NCBI GenBank assembly: GCA_024734555.1
Contig: JANPWX010000639.1
Coordinates: 290,081-354,080 of the forward strand
DNA length: 64,000 nt
Reading direction: 5' to 3'
Origin: Trochalopteron elliotii
Lineage: Eukaryota; Chordata; Aves; Passeriformes; Leiothrichidae
Shown: positions 26,158 to 39,164 of the stretch, piece after piece
How the letters are laid out: the number at the start of each line of letters is the position of its first letter
Position numbering within the stretch: position 1 is the first letter of the stretch
Made by a program: the position numbers and the translations under genes
The notes under the pieces: model-generated
What the model was told of the DNA's origin: nothing
Databases searched by the model: none
What the model saw: the letters and a program-made list of their open reading frames with translations, nothing else

Positions 26158-26644
26158 TTAGGATACTTGGTATTGACCCATTCAAAAAGCCAATTAACAA
26201 AGAACCCACCTGCTGTGCCAGATGACACGCTAAGAGGTTTTTGAAACATGTTCAAACTGTTTTCTACCTGTTCTTTTTTAATGTTCATATTTAAAAGAAA
26301 AAAATCCAAAATGAGAAACAGTTTGCCATTTAACTTCCCATTTCAAAATCCTTGTCTCCATAAGAGAAATTAATTTTCCTTCACATTTTCACTGGCAGAA
26401 AAATAAAATATTTCTGATTCATATTCCACAGACATTAAACTGTGATTGCTAGTATTGTTCATTGTAGAATTACAGACTGCTTTTAATACTTAATATGATT
26501 TAACAGTCTTGACCTAAGCATGCTCCTTTCTGTGAAATACATTAGCATTGAACTGATTTAGAGTAAAAAGATCTAGTGTTGTGCTTTTTTGAACTGATGT
26601 GCCTGGGGTTTCTTTTGTTTCTTTTTGAAACAATAATTAATAGA

Positions 26645-26700
26645 AATAGCAATAACAAAAAGAAAAACAAACAAACAAACAAAAAACAAAACAAAAAAAC
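26645..26700. repeat. A-rich (CAAA)n-type simple repeat
   Basis: Imperfect CAAA and CAAAA units dominate about 55 bp, including three consecutive CAAA units. Low-complexity DNA. Confidence 0.85.
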
Positions 26701-29700
26701 CATCCGAACAACTAAAATAATCAAAACAACTGAAATTTACACACTGATTCATGTCAGGCTTACCTCAGAGATAACCAGCTTTTCATTATTTCAAATACAT
26801 TTCAAGACTGACTTGTGTAGAATTGGAATCTTTGGTGGTATGACCCAGACTTTCACTTACTTTTATTTTCTTATAAATTTCTACAGTTGATTAAAGTATA
26901 TTTCAGGCTTCCCAAACATTTCCATTAAAGTTTCTCTGTGTTCATGAAATGTTCTTTATGAGAATGCCAAACCTCAAAGTATATCCTGAATCAGCTGGTT
27001 CAGGCAGCTTTTAACATTTTTTGGGCCCAGGTCTATGAAGTCCCCAGCACTTATCTGCAGCTCACTCTAAGGCTTCATTAGCCAGATGTTGTGGGTGCCA
27101 CAAAATTGAATAGTCCAGCCTATATTCCTGGTATAGCAGTGGAATGGAAGGCACGGTTTAAACCCCAAATGGTGAAAACTTGTTTCAGGAGGTTACAGGG
27201 CTATTTTGGGCAAAAGGACAAGAAAATTCTATAACACCAGCCTATTTTACAAAGAAAGTCCCATTAGATCATTTAGAAAACCTTTTGGCTCCAAGGAACA
27301 AACCCTCAGAAAAGAATCTCAATTACCTTCAGATGCACATGAGTAACTCATTGGTTACAATAAGTACCAAGCCTGTGTATGTGCTTTTTGAGCATTTATG
27401 AATGGACCAGGCTAAGATGCCAGCAGATTTACATGCTGGATGCAGTTCTGCTTTTTGGTAGAAGGTGAAGGAAGACGAGCCCTCCCACTTTGGAAACAGC
27501 AGCTATTCCACAAGCACAGGAACAGCTTTTCTCAAGCTGCAATCTGGCTAATAGGAGGACATCTCAGATCTGCAACTCTCCTAGTTTTCTATAAGACAAT
27601 ATGCATTCATTACAACCTTTAAATCAATGGCAGAACAGCTTTGTTTTGCCTGAATGATGAATGAAGAATGTTATTTCTAAATTACATGTTAAGAGAGTCA
27701 AAATGCTATATGCTTTCCTGATGTTTGAATATATTTCTGAACTGAGATCTTAAAGGCACTGGCAATGCCAGAAAAAATTAAAAGGAGAAAAATTCAAAAA
27801 TATTTTGAACATTGTATCATCCTAGCTCAAGAAAAATTTAATTTCACTCTTTGTTATTACTTAAATATTTGAAAAAAATTAATTAAATATTTAATAGTTG
27901 AATATAATGAAATATTACAATAACTTAATAATGAAACTCCCACTGTCATTTTACATTAAATCCGGTTAATTTCCCCCCAGATTTCTATGCAGTTCTGCTG
28001 GCATGATGCAGATGGATTTTAAGTCTAAAGAAATCAGACAAAAAAAGCATTAGCAGGAAGGACTTATTTGTGCTGGATTCTAATGCTATGTCAAGACTGC
28101 AAAATAATTCAGATCCAGGGAATATTCCTGGTCAGAAGGCCAGACTGACTGCATCTGCAGTATTTGCTCTTGATCCTTTCTACGACCCCACCTTTGTCCT
28201 TTGCGCTGTGCAATGATGTCCCTAAGACACAGACACAATTTTAGTGGGTTTTTTTCATCCAGCATGCCTGAAATAATATGCAGGCCCACTAAAATGGTAC
28301 TTTGATCATGTGAGTCTGATGCATGTGTCCATGAGCACAGAGAGATGTTGGAGGGTGCAGAGTCTGCTGAACATCAAAGGTCTCTCCTGTCAAGAGGCAT
28401 TTAAATGTGGCTCAGGCTTATCAGTATTCGCTATTGAAACTGGTTTCTGCTCCTTTCTTCCCCAGTGCCAGGAGTAAGTATTGTCTTAGAGACCACCACA
28501 TAGCACAGGTCAAAACAACCAGGGAACATACTCAAAGTTAGGCAGCATGGATGCTCAGTAGTCAGTGCTCAAACACACTCCCTGGACAAATTTTATTTAG
28601 CAACAGAAACAAAGCCCAAGTGTTTAAAGGAGCTTTACCACACCCACAAGAGCTGTGGGTTGTGATAAAGGTCAAAATACCATTTATGGAAGCACATTTG
28701 GCTTTTTCAGCAATCTTGTTAGAGTTGCAGCCCAGCTCTAAGGAACACACAACCAGTTGTGTGTGAAGGCAGCCATGTGCTCCGGGGTGAGGAGAAGGAA
28801 AGGGCCACCCAGGCAGGGCACCTTCCTGGCATTGTCCTGCCCTGCTCCAACACAGCTTCTGCCACAACTTCTCCACCTGTAAATGCAGGTGATGATCCTT
28901 TCTTTCTAAGGGACTGGAGAAGGGGTTGGGACTGTTTCATGATGGAAAGAATGACATGATAAAAAAGGAGATGCTAGCAGTTTTGAACAGCAAAATGGTA
29001 TTTGTTATTAGTGATAAAATTAAAATAGATTCTAATTTGCTTTCTACTAGAGCTGTAATTAGGATTCTATTTGCTTTTGTGTTCATGTATGGAGAAACAT
29101 TTTATCTTGAGGAAGAGGCAAGAAGGTGCATTTTCCATTTTTTATATGCTTACATCTGTATATAAGCACGTACATCTGTATTACATCATACTTTCTTTCC
29201 TTTTTGAATACCAGGTGAGCCAGTACTGCCTCACCTAGAAAGGCATTCTTTGCTCTTTTGTTAGACTTCTTTAGCGTGCGAATGGCTGCATCATCACCAA
29301 TTCGTGTTTAAACATCAGGAGAAAGGTTTAAAAGCTCAGGTAGGAAGAGAGACCTACAGAAGAAAATGATCCAGGACCATCCTCAGGGCTGATTCTGACT
29401 GTTGACTTAAAGCACATCACGCTGGTTAACAGTTTTGAAAGGTATTTAAAGTCATATCTCCAATCAAAAACAGTAACTTCAAGATAAATTCTTAAAATAG
29501 GAAAAAGTTAGGACTTTCACTCAACTAAACTTTGATCTTAAATCCACACATGAGTTCTAAAATGTCTTGATTTTTTTTCCATGTTAACTGAGGTTGGTAT
29601 GAGTTATGCTACTGTGAACAAAGGAAGAGTTTCACAAAAAAATTCTGTATGTTGTGGTTACATACACAGTTACTCCCTAAAATTAGGGGTAATTCCTCAC

Positions 29701-32700
29701 AATAAATAACACCTATAAAGTAAAGGCAGAAGCTTCTTAAAATAAGTCAGAGGTGAATTGCATGGGGTGCTGTTAAAGTATAATGGTAGGAGTCCTTTGT
29801 TCCATTCATAATATATCTTTTCAGCTTAAAAGTGAATAATGAAAGAACTATTATATTGAAAATATGTAACGCTTAAAGCAGATGTGACACATTTTCACTG
29901 TGGTCAGAAAATGGTCTGCAGATAAATCAGCTAAAAGTATGTCTTTCACTACTATTATGTCTTTTCTTTTAGTTTAAAAATAACTTTTGTTCCAATCATT
30001 TATAAATAAGTTTGTCCTGTCAGCTTGTTTAGTTAGGTTTTTTTTCCGAGAAATCTGAGGCGTGGTTCAGCAGTTTTATCCTCCTAAACTGAAGGGAGCT
30101 GAAAAGAGGTACAACAATTTTCTCCTGAATGTGGATTAGGCAGCACCTCCTGTGTACTTTCCTTCTTGACTGTCTCTCTGAAGTGGTTTGACCTTCACAT
30201 TTTCTGGGACTCCAAATGCTGGACTCCCTGAGCTCTTTCCATGGAAGGACTAAGCTCTATGGAGGCATCATAAATGTTGCAAAATACACCGTCTGGGAAC
30301 TTCCACCACAATGCAGTTAGGGGGATTCAGACACACCACTTCTGATGGTCGAGTGGGTGGAAAGAGGACCTGAAACTTGTGAAGTCAGTCTTTGCCTGCA
30401 GCAAAGTTGTTCCCACTTTCTACCTCAATGATCCGTAATTTCTCCATCTACCACCCCCCGAGCTGAATGCGAACCACACTGGGCTCTTTGGGCAGTGTCA
30501 GTGCCATGTTTGGTAACGATTTCTGGGACCCTGAACACTTGGGTTGCCTCTTGATGCACCTCCAGCATATTTGGCCAGCTGACAAGCAGGTGGAGGCAGA
30601 TACACACAGCAGCTGATGGAATATGCCCAGCTCTAGCCCATTTCCCAGCCCAGACTGCCCCAGCTGATGCCAGGCTGTTGAGGTGAGCCTCACACATCAC
30701 TTTCTTCCCAGCTACCTCCCTCCAGCAGGTTTGCCCATAATGATCAGGGGCTTTCTTCAAAGAAATTGTTGCCAAAGCCCTTTCCACCACCCAAACAGCT
30801 CAATAGATTATGTCTGACTCATAACATATCCAACCCATCCATTAATTTTGCTTTTAAGAGGTGTGAGCATCTCTGAGAGTACACTGACTGTTGTCTCACA
30901 GTTCAATGGTAAGACAACCTAATAGGTCTATATTTTCAACATGCAGCTTTTGTATTTTATTTGAAAGAACGGCACAAAGCCTTCTAGCTGTTTAAACTTC
31001 TTGCCTTTCAGGGCTGTGTTCTTTAATCCTCCTGTTACGAATTACCAAACAGGAGCACTAGATTTAAATTCTTTCTAACTCTTGTTATTTTATATACCTT
31101 TAACTGCTCCCCTTTAAAACTGAAGAGACAATCTTTTCACTGTCCCTTTTCATGTGGAAGATAATGCAGGTCTCAGAATGTCTTTGCAGGATCAGGGATT
31201 ATCCACATAAGAAGTTTGTCAAGAAATACGTAGAAGAACATATTCTGACTATGCAATGAGAAATTTTTGAAACTTTTTTGAGCTAAAGCAGAAAAAAACC
31301 CAATCTCATTTTATTACTCTGTCACAGGACAGCTTTCCCAAAATCTGATGCCCTTTACCATCCTATTTTTTTTCTGGGACAACATCCATATTTCATTAAC
31401 CCCTATTTGTTGTTTGCATTGTCTGCACACTAGGATACACAGTACATCACAAAACATTTCTTTATTGACAGGCAGCTCATTTATGGCATTATGATACTGA
31501 CAGCATGGCACACTTCATGGCACATTTTTTTAATACTTAGACATAGGTAATATTTAAAAAACCTATTTTGCTCTTATTGAATCTTCCTGCACCAGAAGAT
31601 TGAAAATTACCAGAGAATTCATGTTTACAAGTCTGACTTTCTACAACCACATTTTAAACAACATTCATTTTATTTATTTCTGCATGCATTTCTGTGTAGC
31701 TCAAACTCTGATCAAGAGAACCAAACTTTTAATATGAGCATTCACTAACATATTTTAGTAGCCAAAGCCATAATTTTCAACACTTTTTACAGTAGTTTAT
31801 TTCAGGGAACAGTGCAGAATTACATGCAGAAGAACATGCTGGTTTTTAATATTCCCTTAATTTCAGAGTTTTACTGAGATTTCTGGTTCTGTGTGTTACA
31901 AAATTTACAATAGTGATAATACTAAAATATTTTAAAATTCCCTAGTTACATTCAGATTTTTACCAGTTTACAAAAAAATTCCCTAGAGTGAAATGTAAGC
32001 TTTTAAGAAAGTATTTCAAAAGAATAAAATACATTCTGGTTGGCCTTTGTTATCCAGATAACAAAAAAAAAAAAAATTAAATCATTGTTTGGACAGACCA
32101 GTGAGTAAAAAGTAAATGAATTTTTTGGGGAGATCAAGTACTTAACACAACACATGATTTTTATCAGCTTTAATTTGTAGGAAACATATAGTGAATCCAA
32201 AATAATTTCAAAGTAACTATATTAGGAAGCTTATGGAAATTGTCAAAAGGCATTTTTTTGATGAAAGACTGCATAGCTTCTCTTGCTTCCAAACATCACA
32301 TGAAATATTTTCCTACTTCAAGCACACAAAACATTGAACGTAAAAATGTTCTTTATGGAATAAAGCACAATAAATTCTGTAAAGACCTAGAGACTGTGCC
32401 CTTTGAGGAAAAATTGAGTACAGAGGCTGCAGTTTTATCGTTAGTTTGCATAGAACTGTACTTTACTTAAGACAAAGTTCAACTGTGCAGTGAGGGAGAA
32501 CTAAACAAAAGCAGCCCATTTAATGTGCACACTAACAGCTTCCATATAAGAGAAGGGGAAATACTGAGGACTAAAGAAAAGAGTACTTTGTGAGATGTGC
32601 GGCATTTGGGGAGACTGTACTGTTCCTGGGGAGGGGGTGACACCTCTGCCAGCTCTTGCTTCAAACAGTTGACTAGGACTGGCCTCTGCTAAAAGCCCTC

Positions 32701-33359
32701 AAATGTCCCCTCAGAAACCTCCCTTCACCCTTCCAGGTGGGGCAGGTTCCTCCCATGCCCTTTGTTTTCCTTCCCCACCTGTGGAAGAGGCAGATGTGGT
32801 GACGCCCCTATTTTCTCAGACCAGGGCTGGGTGGAGGTCCCGACCATGTCTCTGGGAAATTAGCATTTTGACCTCCTCTTGGGCTTCAAGCTGTTCTGGG
32901 TGGACTCAGAATTTAGGAAAACTGGTGGAACTGGGGCAGGTGCCCTGCTTCCTAACTGGAAGACAAATGGTGCCAAACAATAGCATCCATGCATGGAACT
33001 CCCTGGGCAGAATTGCTACCAACCAGGTTAGCCAAACTTTGCTGTATGAATCAAATCTGAATCAACTTTCCAGGATCTAAGTTTATAGAGGAAATGGGAA
33101 ATTACTCTGACATGTGGAAAAATTGAACCTCTACCTTGAAAAAACATACCAGCCAACCCAAGAAGCACCAAGGAAGCTAACAGCAACAAGCTGGTGCACA
33201 AAACATAAATGCAGCAATTTCAAATAGAAAACACTTACAAATTTGAGTTAGTACAGTTAGAGCCACCACCAGCAATCAACATTGATATGTCACATCTCTT
33301 TCCACTTGACAGCATTGTGTATTTGGCTAAAACTGTAATTGTACTCATATGAGGAAACT
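26701..33359. other. Gene-free stretch, mostly AT-rich
   Basis: The densest A/T part is about 27780-27960. A GC-richer patch at about 30430-30790 carries a 121-codon minus-strand frame, and another at 32700-33080 carries a 125-codon plus frame. Neither has a recognisable domain. An A14 run is at 32063-32076. No gene, RNA or clear repeat family was recognised. Confidence 0.55.
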
Positions 33360-34450
33360 CAAAGTAAAGATGAATGAGATTATGAAATCTGCACAATGCT
33401 TTCAAGAGTTGCCAAATGGATCAATGTCATCAGAAGGGATTGATTTAGACAACAAGATTAACACCAAGAATGATGAAGCACTATATTTCATATCCAAATA
33501 AAGAAATTGAAGATTTAGTAAAGCAAATAACTGGTGAAATTGGCACTTACTGACCAAGATAATGTATACAAGCAAAGATAATTGATATGAGAAAAATTTG
33601 ATATTAAGATTAAATTTGCCAGTTAGAGAAATGCAGCACAGACCTCATTGTCAAACTACGACACCTCTTATTGCTCTTGTTTGGCTTTGCCATCCATGTC
33701 ACTATTAAGACAAAGTGCAGATGAACACAAGTATCACATGATTTGACATTACACCAGGAGACTCACACAAACAGTGAGTATAGCAACTTATAGCTCATGT
33801 GCTTGACAATTTGGTGTACATGCAAGTACAGATGAAGGTGTTGGCCAGGATTGCAAAAAAGAATCAAACATATATTTGGAAAAGAAATTATCTGCTGCAA
33901 GTATCATGTACCTCACCCTAAAGGAAAAATTTTCACAGATCTCAACTCCAGCTTAAGTCTAAATGCATGAATCTTGAAATACTGAAGGGAACTCAAAATA
34001 TAAAAGGAATTTTAGCATCACAACAGACAACAACTACATTTACCGAAGTAAACCACATTTTTTCATCAAACGTCTGTATCTTAAGAACTAAACTACAGAT
34101 TTTCAGCTTGATTAGCATTTCCATTTGGATATATGGATATGAAGGCTGGAAATGCATCAGAGATAAAAACAGGTATCTGTATACTTCTGAAAGCAAAGAG
34201 ACATCTAAGGGAACAAAACCATGGCAAGCACAAGGATGAATCTGTTGGCTTAACAACCAGAAGTTATTCAGAAGAGTAGGAGGAAATTTATAGGATATAC
34301 ATTAAGAATGAATATAGAACATCTGCTAGGAAAGGGACATACAGGGGACCAGAGCTAAAAAACATTACTCACCACAAGCAAAATTCAGCCAGAAACAGAC
34401 TGGACTGACAGGGGCCATGATCATGCCTGTAGCACCTCTAAAAAGAAAGA
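33360..34450 (+). mobile_element. Decayed LINE reverse-transcriptase relic (RTE-like?)
   Basis: Three conserved words of the region C-terminal to the reverse-transcriptase domain of RTE-like LINEs occur in order on the plus strand. LRTKLQIF is at 34081-34104 and YGYEGW at 34132-34149, both in one frame; family members read like 'TKxRIF' and 'YGxETW'. RRKFIGYTLRM follows at 34278-34310 in a different frame (family 'RRKWxWIGHTLR'). The spacing between the last two, about 49 codons, agrees with the roughly 55 expected, allowing small deletions. The frame preceding LRTKLQIF also reads FTEVNHIFSSN, similar to the family's 'FxxLxxIWxSK'. Frameshifts and stops elsewhere show the copy is long dead. 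The polymerase core with its catalytic aspartates was not found. Outer boundaries are approximate, and assignment to RTE rather than a neighbouring LINE clade is inference. Confidence 0.55.
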
Positions 34451-36780
34451 TTCACTTGTGATGTAGGCTCAGATGAACTTTGACTGGACTCTAGTAATTC
34501 AAAACTGCTTGCTGGTACATTTGTTTCTAAATGAGAGAAGGAGTAAAAGGGGTTTGATAGGGGAGTGGCTATAATTGCGGTTCTTCGGACTTTACTGACC
34601 AGTGCTGTGAACTCCTTCCTCTATGTTAATTCATATCTAGGAGTAACTGCAGGCACTGACACTTCCAATCACCAAGAACTGCAGCTCTCCCCTTTGTCCA
34701 GCCCTTTATATGTCTTGTCCATGCTGTTCCCATCTGGACTATCATACAGCCAGGAGTAGGTGGTGGAAAAGCCCATCTTTGCTCTCTTCCTCAGAAGAAA
34801 TGGGAAGTCCTATGAGTGAGTAAAAAGCCAAATAACTGTATCACTCATTAACCACACTGCTGGACAGCAATAGCTCATCCCAGTGCACCAGCTAACTTCC
34901 ACAGAAATTGTCACTTGTTAATTTTTCAATTAGGAATTTTCCAAGAAAAATGATATCTGGCCATCCTTGAAGCTGTTCTTGTAGGTCTTGTATTATGCAG
35001 TATAGGAAGAACAAGGATACTCATTTAAAGCCCCTTTGGAAAAGCAGTTTCAGTTCTACTTCTTCAGAGGGTAAGGGAAGGAAAATCTCTCAAACTGCCT
35101 CATGGAAAAGGTTCCCAGGCTGTGCTTCTTTATGAACTGGGCAGTGCGGCCCAGGGGTGTCCTAAGTTTATGAATTTGACCTCAGCTTCTTTCTAACTTC
35201 AACATAATATGGTGATGTGATTACATACAACATCTCCTGAAGCTCCCCAAGGCGACACAAATGACAAACCTGCTCTAGTCTTCCCATTTGGAAGAGTGTG
35301 ATTGCATCAGGTGAAGCAATTTGATATCCTAACTAATTTATAAAATTATGCCTGGAGACTGGATTTTTGAGTGATTACTCCCTCATTTACATAAAAATTC
35401 AGGATAACTAAAAGAAAATGAGGTTGTAAAACATGCTAACAGTTTAGCTCATGCCTAAGAGAGAAACTTGGCAGTATGATAGCAAAAGAATAATCTGTCG
35501 TAATTTGTCTTTCAAGGATCTACACTCTTGTTATAGTCTGAAAAGTAAGACAACCAAGACAAAACTAAGACATTTGTCAGTTTGAAAGGGTCCCCCTCAA
35601 TACAATCGAGAAAAAGTCTCTGTCTGTGGGTACTTTACAGATTCCTACCCATGTTCTTCACATGCCAACCTGGGATTATCACTTGCACACTTATACATTG
35701 AGGGACCAAGTAAATCCATCTACTATCTTATTTTTACTGGGACTGACCTCCAAACAGAACAGGAAATCTCTTTGTAAGCAGATTCCCATAACCAGTCCCC
35801 TTGCTGTTTAGTCTGCATTGGATTAAGCAGTGACTTGCTTGCTTCTTTGATTGGCATCTATAGTACTATGAAAACAAATGTACAGAGCAAATCTCACCAG
35901 AAAAGCCTTCCAATCTGCAGACCCTTTCAGCTTTATTTGGACTGAAACTTGATGATAGCTCCACTAGACAGGAAACACTCACCCCTCCTTTCTAATATGG
36001 CACTACCAGGAGCACACATTTTCTCACAGACCAAGTAGCAGAACTGAGGGCAGGGGAGAGAGCAGGAACACCAGAGACTGCCTATAATTCATGTGTTAAA
36101 TTCAAGCTGTTGTAAGATAGCAGAAGCTGACAACACTATTTATTTAACCTGCATTTAATTCTTTAATTGAGAAAAAACATGGTTTACACCATGCTTGAAA
36201 TTGGGTGAGATATGGAGAAAGCAAAGCAAAAGTATCCCAGGCATTTTAAGCCCACCACCACATAGTAGAAGCTGGAAGGAGCAGACACTTGAACAGCAAA
36301 CCTTTTTCTTTTTATTTTTGCTTTCTCACTGGATATAACACACTGCTTGTTAATAATGCTTTGCAATTCTGTATCACCAGGAAGCCCCTCCAGGTGGTTA
36401 GGACTCTGCCTTTGGCGCTGGAAGAATTCACAGATATGCAGAAGGCTCAATATGTACGGCACTCAACAATGACAGAAAATCCTAAGATAAACAAACGTGA
36501 CAGAAAAGGAGTTAGGGGCATTATCCTGCTGTTCTGTAGCGTATCTACCAAGTCGTGATATTTATGTGAAGTGACCACATACTGAAAAGTCAAAGAAATT
36601 ACATATCTGGTTTTGAGACCAAATTAGAGATGCCACATAGTTGAACTAGCATTAAACAAAGGAGCCACCAGCAGGCATGAAGAGCAAGTCCTGTCCTTCT
36701 TACACTTGCACTACGCAAGCATTTGACGCTGCTCTCAAACTCAAACCTCACCAGCCATCCCAGCCAACTGCCCCAGTTCC
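34451..36780. other. Gene-free stretch, nothing specific seen
   Basis: Ordinary AT-rich DNA with only short random-looking frames. No repeat family recognised. Confidence 0.6.
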
Positions 36781-36985
36781 TTAGAATCCTACAACGTCCT
36801 GAGTTAGAAGAGACTCATGAGGATCACTGAAGTCCATCTCCTGGCCCTGCACAGGACACCCCAAGAGTCACACTGTGTGCCTGAGAGCATTGTCCAAACT
36901 TATCTTGAACTCTGGCAGGCTGGTGCTGTGACCACTGCCCTGGGAAGCTGTTCCAAATCAACCACTCTCTGGTCCAAATACAAAC
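36781..36985 (-). mobile_element. CR1 LINE, 5'-truncated 3' fragment
   Basis: Read on the plus strand, this segment follows the complement of the bird CR1 3' region. It runs from a degenerate GAATCCTA end, through GTCCTGAGTTAGAAG and CCTGGCCCTGCACAGGACAC, to GTGCCTGAGAGCATTGTCC and CTGTGACCACTGCCCTGGG. The element therefore lies on the minus strand with its 3' end at the left. About 200 bp remain, typical of severely 5'-truncated CR1 copies, and no coding capacity survives. The normal 3' terminal ATTCTATG-type repeats are degraded. Divergence from the remembered consensus is modest, so it is an older but recognisable copy. This is the best taxonomic clue in the window. Confidence 0.88.
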
Positions 36986-36989
36986 TCTG

Positions 36990-38690
36990 CTACATATTTA
37001 ACAATGGGCTGTCTGTTGGAAAGTTGTGGATTCACCTCCTACTATACAACTGTGGTCAAAGAATACACCCAAGAACTGGAAACTGTACAGGCAGGTACGT
37101 GTGTGGGTGTGTGCACAATTCATCCAAGTCTGGATGGCCACAGAAAAAAAATTATTCTGCTGTTTCTTCACCAATATAAAACATAGATCAGTGACGGGTT
37201 TGAAATTATGTAGCCACCTACCTGTGCACAAGAACTTGAATCCAAAAGAGTCCTAGCACTTCGAGAAAAGCAAATCACGGCTCCATACCTGAGTCATTTG
37301 CACTCCATCTGGGCCTGTTAAATGCTGGTACCCAGCTACACCCAGCCAGGCTAAGCTTGTCTTCCTAAAAGCCCAACAGGAAGGACACAAATAAAACTTC
37401 TGTGGGATTCTCTAGCTTTTTTTAACTGAAGAAGTGGAGGTGGCCACTTACTGTGAAGCATAAGGCTACTAAATCCAGGAAACACCAGGAAAGCCATGGC
37501 TATTGTTTCTTCTGCCCAATCCCAGCTGTATTCTGACTTTTTATCTCACTTTTCTTCTGCTGACTCTCCCACCTGCTCCATTTGGCTTTAGCTTTATTGT
37601 TGATCTCCCAAATCTCACTTGACAGGGTGAAAAGCAGGAGGGAGTAAATGGCTCCATCCCATTCACCTGATTCATATTACTCTGGAGTACTTTTCCACAC
37701 CTGCTTTCATCTGATTCATCTGAAGGCAGTCAAAAAGACACAAGAAGAAGTATCTTGCTGGCAAAAAAGTAGCTGTCTCATGTTGGCCTGCACCTTCCTT
37801 TGGTGTAGGGTACCTACATCAGCCACTTGTGAACATCAGCTCCTGTGCAATATGGCCACAGGCTGATTTTGCAGACCAGACACTGAACTTCTCTGAAAAA
37901 GAAAGGAAAAAAGTTAGGCTTCTTAGTCAATTTTCTGGGATGCCTGAAAAAAAGCTTTCCTGGAGCTGGCACCAGCTCATCCCCACCAGCAGGGCTGCTC
38001 ACAAGGCTTTCCCCCAACCAGCTCGGGGGGTGGCTGGATCCCTTCACAGGGTGACACTAAACTCACTAAACCTGCAGAAGGCTACACCTGCCAAGGGTGT
38101 GGGGGGGAAATCTTTCTGGCGTTTTAGGAAGTTGAATTGCCTCAGCAGAGGCCAGTGATGCCAGAACTGCCACAAGAGAGGGCAGGGCTCATGACCATGG
38201 GGTGAGGGAGAAGGGCCTCCCCCTTCCTGGCAGTAGGGACGGCTGGTTTGGTCATCCAGAAGCACAGCATTGAGACTCTTGCCAAATGCCTGGATCACCA
38301 GGCTGGAAGCAGAAAGCTGCAGTACTCCCAGGCCCTCCCTGCTGAAGCTGGCACAGTGCCTGGCAGCCCTGGGGTGTTAACTGGGACAGGGAAACAGAAC
38401 TGCTGGCTGGACAGAAGGACACAGGGACACTTGCCAGCTGGGCCAGAGCTCCAGAGACATGCCTCAGGCAGCCAAGAGAGGCAGGTCTACACCCTGCAGA
38501 TGACCATCAGCCTCATCTGGAAACCCTCATGATGCCCTAGACAGATAACAATCCTTGCCTTTGGTTTGGAGCACAGCAATAAGGGGGAGTGTCCCCTCTC
38601 TGGCAGAGAAAGGACCTGATGTCAGGTGTCCTGACACTGTGGAGAGCTTAGACTGAGGTTACACCACTATTTCCAGCAGCTACGCTACTT
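36990..38690. other. Gene-free stretch, GC-richer from about 37,950 to 38,540
   Basis: The distal part is clearly more GC-rich than its flanks but CpG-poor, so it is not a CpG island. Overlapping frames on both strands (37829-38532) have random-looking composition. An old LTR or other repeat is possible, but no family was recognised. Confidence 0.45.
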
Positions 38691-38692
38691 TT

Positions 38693-38719
38693 GGGGTTGT
38701 GGGTTTTGGGGGGGGGGGG
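38693..38719 (+). repeat. G-rich run with G-quadruplex potential
   Basis: GGGG, GGG and a 12-G run (38708-38719) are separated by loops of four bases (TTGT, TTTT). A further GGGGG lies at 38728-38732 and GGG at 38737-38739. The pattern fits the G3+N1-7 rule for an intramolecular quadruplex on the plus strand. The exact length of the G12 run is prone to sequencing error. Confidence 0.7.
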
Positions 38720-38930
38720 CTTTTTTTGGGGGTCGAGGGACTAGTGGGGCTTCTCAAAGGATATCTGTCAGAACTCCCATTGATGGATGCCATCAGGGGT
38801 TAAACATGAGCTGGGTATCTACTTACTGAGCTCAGGAAGAGGAGAGGAGAAAAAAAAAACAGAAAGAAAAAACAGAGGCAGTCCCAGGCATGCCCAGGAG
38901 CAGACCTTTGGGCACCTCAGGAATTTTACT

Positions 38931-39086
38931 GGCAGGAACATAGGCACTTGCAGACTTGAGACGCCTCTAGGGTTAGGCAGTAGCTGAACAGGGGTTTTGA
39001 GGATCTAAATATTGGCCACAAATGCCTACAAGGCAGTTAGGCAGAGCTTACATGCCTAAACCTTTTTTGTGGCTCTAGCCCTAAAC
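38931..39086. repeat. Possible ancient amniote interspersed repeat
   Basis: Words such as GGGTTAGGCAG, TTTTGAGGATCTAAAT and ATGCCTAAACC, with a distal GTGGCTCTAGCCCTAA, resemble a repeat common in turtle and crocodilian introns. Its copies carry 'GTTAGGCACCTAAATACCTTTGAGGATCTGGGCC'-like text on either strand. I recall the motif but cannot name its family with certainty. The copy is heavily diverged. Confidence 0.35.
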
Positions 39087-39164
39087 TAATATTATGGAAA
39101 ATACCAGCAATTATTAGGGACTTCTTATCAGATTGGATACATATTTCCTTTGCATAACTTTACC

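Noticed and set aside
30425..30790. 121-codon minus-strand frame in a GC-richer patch, considered as a retroviral or transposon relic
   Set aside because: No protease, polymerase, integrase or gag-like motif could be found in any of the frames examined.
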